Origin: Marinomonas communis
GTDB lineage: Bacteria > Pseudomonadota > Gammaproteobacteria > Pseudomonadales > Marinomonadaceae
Assembly: GCF_004363305.1 (NCBI RefSeq)
Contig: NZ_SNZA01000001.1
Coordinates: 893,134-957,133, forward strand
Reading direction: 5' to 3'
DNA: 64,000 bases
Both the position numbers and the translations under genes were made by a program. The notes beneath the pieces were generated by a model. That model was not told where the DNA came from. It did not search any database and worked only from the letters and a program-made list of their open reading frames with translations. The first letter of the stretch is position 1; each line of letters begins with the position of its first letter. Shown here one piece after another: positions 53,601 to 61,000 of this stretch.

Positions 53601-54401
53601 CGCATTAAGCGAAGTCGCTTTAAAGAGTTTTTGCTTCGCGGCGTCTTCAAAGCCTTTTTGCAACACAGGCAAAGCATCGCGTACCTTTGATTTCAGCTCA
53701 TTTACATTGGCTTCGCGGTCTTTCGCAATCTCTACAAGCTGCTCACTGATGTTATCCGGTACCTTTGCAATCGCATCAACTTTGTAGATCACACGGCTTA
53801 CTGTGCTGTATAGATCTGCCGGGGATTTGAAACAACCCAGTACTTGGCGCAATTCTGGTTCATCTAGGGTGAAAACCATTTCACGCCAGTAATCTTCGCA
53901 AGCTTGTAACACCATTGGCTTTTCATTTTCGATCAACGTTTGCGAGAAACTTAAACCGCTGTAGAACGCATGCTCTGATAGAATTCGACTACACCACGAG
54001 TGAATGGTAGACACAGCGGCCTCGTCCATCCATTCTGCAGCCACATCAAGGCGACGTGCCGCTGAATTCAGGTTTTGCTCCTGCTCGACTTCGTTACGAA
54101 GTTTAATCAGCGCATCGTCTTTTGATTCCATATCACCACGAAAAAACGCTGCGGCTTCGACCAATCGAGCACGAATACGATCTCGCAGCTCACGTGTCGC
54201 CGCTTTGGTGAAGGTCACAACGAGAATATTGGGCGGCAGCAAGTAATCTGAAAAGCTGTTTTCACCGCCATGCTTTAGCACTAAGCGCAAATACAACAAC
54301 GCCAAAGTGTAGGTTTTACCTGTGCCGGCACTGGCTTCGATCAGTGCTGACCCCGTCAGCGGGAAGGTCAAAGCATTCAATTGTTTGGTGTTATCGCTCA
54401 T
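50673..54401 (-). CDS. recB: Exodeoxyribonuclease V beta subunit (RecB)
   Basis: This 1242-residue SF1A 3'-5' helicase-nuclease has Walker A IEASAGTGKTYTL near residue 20, ILVVTFTKAATRELRDRI, VDEFQDTDPVQYRIF, and TVHKSKGLQYPVV. The C-terminal nuclease domain has conserved acids with YFVIDWKSNFLG. A GGAGGA site before ATG 54401 fixes the start; the 13-codon upstream extension is rejected. It overlaps recC by 4 nt (ATGA). With RecC and RecD it repairs double-strand breaks and degrades linear phage DNA. Confidence 0.95.
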   Translation of the reverse strand: MSDNTKQLNALTFPLTGSALIEASAGTGKTYTLALLYLRLVLKHGGENSFSDYLLPPNILVVTFTKAATRELRDRIRARLVEAAAFFRGDMESKDDALIKLRNEVEQEQNLNSAARRLDVAAEWMDEAAVSTIHSWCSRILSEHAFYSGLSFSQTLIENEKPMVLQACEDYWREMVFTLDEPELRQVLGCFKSPADLYSTVSRVIYKVDAIAKVPDNISEQLVEIAKDREANVNELKSKVRDALPVLQKGFEDAAKQKLFKATSLNAKHRASIFDGLAEWASSAGESLSILQKLFSGKSFAKIALVDRDFWTTSVIPIDLGAARVLSDLQEAIEKLITPDQFLISHSSHWIAKRVEDEKLQIGALSQNDLLIKLDQALQGEGGERLAEVIRKQFPVALVDEFQDTDPVQYRIFNTIYNVSEPHPDTGFFMIGDPKQAIYRFRGADIFTYLAAKEDTGDRQYTLTHNFRSASELVHRVNKYFEFADQHNQAQGAFLFKDKGINPIPFLPVKSGKEGKPIALLVDGEVVPPQQVWNLEIDEGNEDEKDKKWDRAEVTAKEITHLLNLSEAGRAKINLGEGERKLLPKDFAVLVNSGNQARQIRRALFELNVSSVYLSDSNDVFETEEAQDILRVLRAMAEPYNSYHLRIALGSRLMGMSLYELDRLNHDEVFWESFIEQFRSLHHHWLSFGVMATLHRFFTEQKVTSRYLNDANGERSITDLFHITELLQQASEVVQGQQALIHHLEQCITNEASGEESRQQRLESDADLVQVVTVHKSKGLQYPVVMLPYLDYVRPVKSSDLPIEYHHMDGELRLTFTPEADEVKQADFERLAEDVRKIYVAMTRAVCAQWVGIEDPKGTKENPEPELISAGHALVGRSSGSVLQQYIGMEEVFTVAEPKEEVEAYKPSEDLTPRDARRVEDLGIEPWWIASYSSIQYGAKSEPVFPQSTEAEKAIDEQISDDDTEQNESNASGKALKLMHRLPRGSFMGTFLHGLIEWAAEQRFETPEGQRLLGFSAAVADDDTRLEALYSRCRKRNLDEFALGLSDWLKDFLSTSFDLSTLTQKSEHKLRLMDLSPKHIAVELEFMFAANQVNTMRMDELVRCHTWQGKERPMASFQALQGMFKGFIDLVANIGGQYFVIDWKSNFLGSSDEDYHADALQEALLKKRYDLQYVLYLVALHRHLKERIPNYSYDEHVGGAIYFFLRGYENPETQGLVMDKPPKVLIEALDQLFAGVQEVDHV

Positions 54402-57400
54402 GCTTTTTCCTCCTGCAAACAATTTAACATCGGCTGGCATAACTCTGGGATCAGGGCTTCAAATTGTGTTACTTGCGCTTCTGACAACGGCGCTTGGAAA
54501 TGCTGCCGAGCATAGTGGCTAGTGGAACTGGTGAGATCACTGTTGAAATAGGCTTCTGCCATACGATCTAAATCAGACTTTTTCGAGCGACCTTTATTCA
54601 AATAAGCCATCGCCCCATTCACACCAAAACACAGCGGCGCTTTCATGGCTTTCTGCCAAGTCGCAACTAACACACCTAAATACTCCTCGGCGTCTTTTTG
54701 AGTCAGTGCTTTGAATTTCATGTCGCCGTTAGGAGATAGGATTTGCGTTTGTACATTGCCTTGGTGAGCAACGTTTGCCACCACGTGTTTTACCCAGCCC
54801 AACACTAAGTTCGACCAACGCACCTTACTACCAGTATCATTTTTGGTAATTGGGCGTGGGAGCTCTTCTTCGGAGATTTTAGCCTCACCATAGACATTGG
54901 AGGTTTGCAAAATAAACTGGGTCAAATTGCCGTTACCCGAAAGGTATAAACGCTCTAAATCGTCTGCAAACACCAGACCGGATTTTTCATCCATCACCCG
55001 CTCAAATTGACGTAATGTATCTGGCTTCACATTTAAAACCTCAACATGGTGACGCCACGAGAAATACAAGGCTTTAACTTTGGTTGGGAACAGCTTGTCG
55101 CGGCGGACCTCAGAAAACGCACCCGCTTGAAGCTCACCTGCTGCCACATGACGCTGAAGTTCTTGTTCAACTCGGTCATCCCACTCGGATTCTGACGGGT
55201 TAAAACGCTTGGCGTATTGCAAAATAGTGTCGTGCACCTGCCATTCGTCCAGCCCATTACTAACGAAGTTCTCCACCACCTTGGTTTCTTCAATTTCACT
55301 CGGACGGTGAATGTCTAAGCGCTGTGCATACAGAGCGTCTACTGGTGAACGCAGCAACGCTGTGAGCTTACGAACATCAAGCGGTGCATCCGATTGCCAA
55401 TCCGGCAGAGGTTGATCTTGCCCTAACGTCACTTTGTTATCGTGTTCCCACTCTTTTTGGTAGGTAAAAAGTGGCGAGCCTTCAACAAAATATTGGCGGC
55501 TGAATGGCTGCATTGGGAAATCGTTTGTTAGACTTTTCAGTAAGTCTTTATTAGTCCATGCCTTGCCAATGTAATCACGTAACTGGCCAACTAGCACCGA
55601 AGGGGGCTGCTCGGTATTGTCTTTGGCACTGCGACCCTGCCAGCTGATCACAAGCTTATCTCGGGCCGACAATACCGCCTCTAGAAATAAGTAACGAGCA
55701 TCTTCACGGCGAGAACGGTCACCAGGTCGATAGTCACCCACCATCAAGTCAAAATCCATAGGCGTGCTGACTTGCGGGTAATCACCATCGTTCATGCCAA
55801 TCAAATACACCTGTTTGAATGGGATCGCGCGCATTGGCATTAAAGTGGCAAAGTTCACCGAGCCAGATAAGAAGCGCTGACTTAACGACGGCTCATCCAT
55901 TTGCCCTAAGAGAGTTTCTTGCACCACCTCGATGGCAACACACTCTTCATCAACGCCCGAACCACGAACGGTTTCTTCAAGGAGTTCAATCTGATCTTCA
56001 ATCCGAGTAATTACTCGGCGCTCATGGTCGTTACTTGGCTCAAAGAATGTCTGCAAACAGCTTTGCAGTGCCTGACTCCAATCTAACAGTGGCTTAGGCT
56101 CATTAAAGCTTTGCCAAACTGTTTGCACATCGTCAACTAAACGATGCATTTGACCGAGCAAACGCGCTTCTAGACCGCCTATATCGCCATAGGGCAAAAC
56201 GTCTTGCCAGATTTCACCGTTGCCAACGCTATAGCCCAGCAGCATCCGTTTCAAACCAAACATCCAAGTGTTTTGCTCAGAAGGATACGTCAGCCCCAGC
56301 CCTTTGCGTTGCTCTTGATTCAGCCCCCAGCGAATATTGGCCTGCTCGATCCAGCTTTTCAGCGTCACCACATCGCCTTCGGTCATGCCATATCGTTTAC
56401 GTAGTGCCGGAATATCCAATAAGGACAATAAGTCGGTTGCTTCAAAGCGCGAACGTGAAATGGATAACAGGGACTCAAACGCCGCTACAATAGGATGCTG
56501 CTGCCGAGCACTTTGATCGGCAACATGAAATGGGATAAAACGTTCGTCGGCATGTTCTCCATATTTAGTAAAACGTCCAAAGACAGCTTCGATATGCGGC
56601 ACATAAACATTGATATCAGGAGCCATGATCAAGATATCACGAGGCTCTAATGGCTCACCTTTTTGCTTTGCTTGCTCGAACTCATTAAGCAAAGCATCGT
56701 GCAACACTTCGATCTCTCGTTGACGACTGTGGGTTTCCACAAAACGAATACTTTGGTCATGCTCTAGATCTACATGACGGGCCAGCGCTTTGCTGTCTTC
56801 AATGCTGCGTAAGTTGAAAATATCATCTTGTAACTGCTGCAACATAGTCTCCACTCCCGGAGACTCAAACAAGTCGATTTTGCTGTCAACAAAGAAGGTT
56901 TGGTATTGGTCTGGCTGGTCTTTTTCATCGAGCGAGTGCAGATAATCACGCCCTAGTTTGCCCCAAGAAGCCAGCAATGGATTGCCATACAAATGCACAT
57001 CATCAAGAGAAATATCTTTGCCATTTCGGCCATCTTTTACCGGGCGACGAGACTTTGCTTGGCGCAACAATTGTCGCCCTTCGATTAAGTCTCCCCAGTA
57101 AAATTCACTTGGGTTCATGGTGAATAACAAGATCTGCGTAAATGGCGCAATGGCGTGAAAGACTTCTAAAATTTGGTTAGGCAATGACGAAATACCAAAC
57201 ACCACTATACGGCGCGGCAAGCCTTCCATAGAGGTTTGCTTGCGACAATATTCGATAAAGTCTTGGTGGATTTGCGAACGGTTAACGATTTGACGTTTGC
57301 CCTCTGCAAACTGCGGATCTTGCTCTACGTCTTGTACCAAATAACGCCAAAGCATCGGTTGCCACAACTGATCATCAGGTACAGATTTGGATTGGCTATT

Positions 57401-57931
57401 GGCAGGCTCGTCACGCTTTGGCAAGACATCTAAATTATCCTGCCACGCTTGCAACCAGTCCGCACGGTAGACTTGGTATTGGTCAAACAACTTGGCAATA
57501 CGCTCCGCTAATACATAACGGCGATGCTCTTCGTTTTTACCCGTAGCGATAAAGTGAATCAGTGAATCGTAGTGCCCATTTTGATTGATACTGCTTAAGT
57601 CTTTTAACAGGCGGAATAAACGCCATGTCATCGGCTTCATATCAAATGGAGACTGAGTATCTAACTCCCAAAACGCCGCACGATATGCTTCCCAGATAAA
57701 ACGTCCTGGTAAAGAGACATCAATCGAGGTCGCAATACCCACACCGCCATCGTGCTCATCTTGAGCCAGCGCCTGCTGCAACCACTGAGCAATGCCATTA
57801 CTCTGCACCAGAAATTTATCTGTCTCCAATGGCTCCAGCGGATAACGTTTGACCCACTCCACCAACACATCTTTCAACGATTCAAGACGATTGCCCTGAA
57901 TGACCATCAATCCTGTCGGCCAACTGCTCAC
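54398..57931 (-). CDS. recC: Exodeoxyribonuclease V gamma subunit (RecC)
   Basis: This ~1177-residue subunit holds the complex together and reads Chi. Recognisable stretches are FLVQSNGIAQWLQQALAQ, GRFIWEAYRAAFWEL, RIVVFGISSLPNQILEVF, LFTMNPSEFYWGD and VYLIGMNDGDYPQ. The start is uncertain: GTG 57931 has an AAAGGGG site at good spacing and is used here, while ATG 57907 fits the homologous N-terminus but has a cramped site. It is first in the recC-recB-recD operon. The enterobacterial thyA-ptrA-recBCD neighbourhood is absent. Confidence 0.92.
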   Translation of the reverse strand: MSSWPTGLMVIQGNRLESLKDVLVEWVKRYPLEPLETDKFLVQSNGIAQWLQQALAQDEHDGGVGIATSIDVSLPGRFIWEAYRAAFWELDTQSPFDMKPMTWRLFRLLKDLSSINQNGHYDSLIHFIATGKNEEHRRYVLAERIAKLFDQYQVYRADWLQAWQDNLDVLPKRDEPANSQSKSVPDDQLWQPMLWRYLVQDVEQDPQFAEGKRQIVNRSQIHQDFIEYCRKQTSMEGLPRRIVVFGISSLPNQILEVFHAIAPFTQILLFTMNPSEFYWGDLIEGRQLLRQAKSRRPVKDGRNGKDISLDDVHLYGNPLLASWGKLGRDYLHSLDEKDQPDQYQTFFVDSKIDLFESPGVETMLQQLQDDIFNLRSIEDSKALARHVDLEHDQSIRFVETHSRQREIEVLHDALLNEFEQAKQKGEPLEPRDILIMAPDINVYVPHIEAVFGRFTKYGEHADERFIPFHVADQSARQQHPIVAAFESLLSISRSRFEATDLLSLLDIPALRKRYGMTEGDVVTLKSWIEQANIRWGLNQEQRKGLGLTYPSEQNTWMFGLKRMLLGYSVGNGEIWQDVLPYGDIGGLEARLLGQMHRLVDDVQTVWQSFNEPKPLLDWSQALQSCLQTFFEPSNDHERRVITRIEDQIELLEETVRGSGVDEECVAIEVVQETLLGQMDEPSLSQRFLSGSVNFATLMPMRAIPFKQVYLIGMNDGDYPQVSTPMDFDLMVGDYRPGDRSRREDARYLFLEAVLSARDKLVISWQGRSAKDNTEQPPSVLVGQLRDYIGKAWTNKDLLKSLTNDFPMQPFSRQYFVEGSPLFTYQKEWEHDNKVTLGQDQPLPDWQSDAPLDVRKLTALLRSPVDALYAQRLDIHRPSEIEETKVVENFVSNGLDEWQVHDTILQYAKRFNPSESEWDDRVEQELQRHVAAGELQAGAFSEVRRDKLFPTKVKALYFSWRHHVEVLNVKPDTLRQFERVMDEKSGLVFADDLERLYLSGNGNLTQFILQTSNVYGEAKISEEELPRPITKNDTGSKVRWSNLVLGWVKHVVANVAHQGNVQTQILSPNGDMKFKALTQKDAEEYLGVLVATWQKAMKAPLCFGVNGAMAYLNKGRSKKSDLDRMAEAYFNSDLTSSTSHYARQHFQAPLSEAQVTQFEALIPELCQPMLNCLQEEKA

Positions 57932-58025
57932 ATCATGCCCCTTTCGCCCAATACTCAAATTAGGTCTATGGTACACCAAAGTCACGACAGATAATGACGC
58001 AAGCAAACGCTTGTTTTAAAAATAA

Positions 58026-58051
58026 AAAAGCCAGCTCGAAAGCTGGCTTTT
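58026..58051 (-). terminator. Terminator of the adhesin gene
   Basis: An 11-bp stem (58026-58036 with 58041-58051) with a 4-nt loop is followed leftward by a long T run. It ends the large adhesin gene. Confidence 0.88.
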
Positions 58052-58068
58052 GAAAGAGCACTTAACCA

Positions 58069-61000
58069 TTAACCATCTGGGTTAATTGTGTACTCTTGGT
58101 TATTGAATACTACAGTGATCTCATTACTACTATTCAAGTTAGAGTCAGTGCCAAAGGTCGCAATCTCGACATTTTCGCCATTTTCACCTTTCATCGAAAG
58201 TGAGCCTGAACCATCCTCGTTCTTAGTAAGCGATAACCCATCTAGCAAACTCTGAACTTCGTTTTGATCATTCGAATCCAACAAATCCGAAATATCAATC
58301 GCATCTTCTGATGCATCGAAATCTTGAATAGTATCAACGGATGTATCATCAAGAACGAAGATATCTGAGCCAGAACCACCAATTAGTGTATCGACTGCAG
58401 TGTCATGACCACCAAATAGAACATCATCTCCAGCATTACCTATTAAAGTATTCGCTTCTGAGGTTCCTTCTAGGTAGTCATCACCACGGGTGCCAACAAC
58501 ACCATTATCATCAGAGGTACTCGCTAAATCATCATTGATGCCATTGGTATTAATTTCAGCAATAACATTAATGTCGGTTTCTTTAGAAATGACAGTGATA
58601 TCATCAACCAGCACGTCACCGCTCACTTCTACATTGATAGTGTAGACTCCATTCACACTATCAATAACGTCATTACCGTACTGAACAACCGCATCATCAG
58701 GTAAATTGGTTAGATCGATACTTGCAACAGCTTCTCCATTTTGAAGATCAGATACATCAACAGCAACGCTGTAGTAGTTTATTCCTGTTGCAGCACTGAT
58801 ATCGAACATATTACCTTTAACAACAATGCCTTCTTTGGTGATGACATTATCAAATTCAGATAAGTAACTTTGCAACTGAGTGTTAGCAAAGTATTCATCA
58901 GCAGTATAGAACCCTAAGTAAATAGAATCAGTTTCACTATCAGGATGCTCTGCAGCATCAATAAACCTATTTATCACGCCCATAGCAAACAATGCGTCAT
59001 TGCCAGAACCAAGACTCAACATATTGCCTTGAATTGCTCCGTCCACACGAACCAAATCGTCTCCAGAACCGGTTGCGATCTTACCGTTTAAATCACCTTT
59101 AAGATAAACAGAATCAGTTCCACTTCCGGTCTGAATTAAGCCACTACTGTTTAGATTGCCACCGACTAATACGGAATCATTACCAGCCCCTGTATTGATG
59201 TTACCATCAACATTACCTGTTACTTGAACAAGGTCATCACTTGTTGCTGATCTACCATCTGCATTAATACCTGTATTAATGCTGCCAGTAGAATTAACTG
59301 TTCCTTCAACCAATACCTGATCATTCCCATAACCAGTAATTAACTTGGCATCAACATTTCCATTAACAACAACTGAATCATCTCGGTTTGTTGTTCCTCT
59401 AGACTCATACCAACCTGCACCCAAGCCAAATAAGCCTCCATTATCCCAAGACCAATAAGTAGTATTAGTGTTGGTATCAGCGGTTATCGTTCCAAAAATC
59501 CAATTGCTGTCATCAAGTCTATTATCATCAATGTGGCCATAGTCTGAATTACTTGATGCTACAGTATGTTTAAACGAGGCTGTATCAAAGCCATCCCACA
59601 GACCAGTATTCTCTTGGTTAACCAAGTCTACAGATACATCTACAGTTGCTGTATGAGCAACAGAAACCGTTACTGCATTCACCGCTGTTGACGAACCGTC
59701 CGTTGACGTAGCCGAAACATTGAAGTCAAAGTCACCAAGGCTATTTGGCACACTCAAAACAGCAACATCAATATCACCTTCAGAAAGGACGTATTCGCCT
59801 GAGCTATTTTTAGAAAATTCAATGCCACTTTCATTTACCAATCGAACGCCTGCAGGTAAACCCGAAACAGAGAATGATAAAGATTCACTTCCATCAATAT
59901 CTTTTTCCGTACCCTCTATAACCAGCGGATACAAAGTAACGTCACTCGCATTAGCCAACTCAACTTTGATATTAGTGATATCAACAGTTTCGGTCGACTG
60001 TGTACTGTCTACAGCAAAACCAACGACTATCTCACCATTTGCATCCAATGTTGCGGTATAAGAATAGGATTCATTAAGTGTAGAGCCATCATGCGACTTA
60101 TCATATGTGTTTGTTGCAAGCAGACCACCATTAGCACTGATCTTAAATGTATCAGCCCTAGAACCAGAGGAAGATAAATCCCAAGTACCGCTTATCGCTG
60201 CATCAAATGTAATAGTCACTGTTTGGCCAGCAAATTCAGGGCCAAAGCTTAATACCCTTGTAGCTGATTCAACTGTGAAATCGGTTGTATCATTGATTAT
60301 GTCGCTACCGATACTACCCAAATTACAAATCTCATCAGCAACAAATGATAACGCTTCACCACTTGTAGCAATACCTAGCTTAGCACTTAACCCAGGTAGA
60401 TCCGCAACGGCTTCAACATTTACGGTTGCAACCGCAGTGTCTGTATTGCCAGCCTCATCAACTACGTCATAAGAAATCTCTACCGTACCACTGAAATCTT
60501 GATAAGGCGTGAATGAAATAGTGCCATCACTATTCAAAATAGCCGTACCTTTACTTGGGTCAACTGACACGCTCCCTTCTACAACAGTGGTTGCTTCAAG
60601 CTCATTCTCAAGCACATTAATAACAACCGTTGTGTCCTCTAGAGTAGAAACCACTTCACCCTGCGCCTCGATGGTTAAATCAGGCAAATTCAGAGCAATT
60701 GTTGTCAAAGCACTATCACCATCCGCATCTGTGACAATCAAACCAATATTTAAGGCTGATTGCAGACCGTTAATAGCTTGATATTGGAAGAACTCCCACT
60801 GGCCAGTCGCCGCAGTTAATTGCACCTCAAAAATAGCATTTCCACTTGAATCACTTGCGAGCAGGCGATTTCCGTCATTGAGAATTTCTACTGTTCCAAC
60901 AACACCCAGACTTGATAAAAGACCGTTCACTTCAAGTACTACATCTGAAGCAAACAACACCGTTCCGTAGCCATCTGCACCAATATTTCCGATTGAGCCT

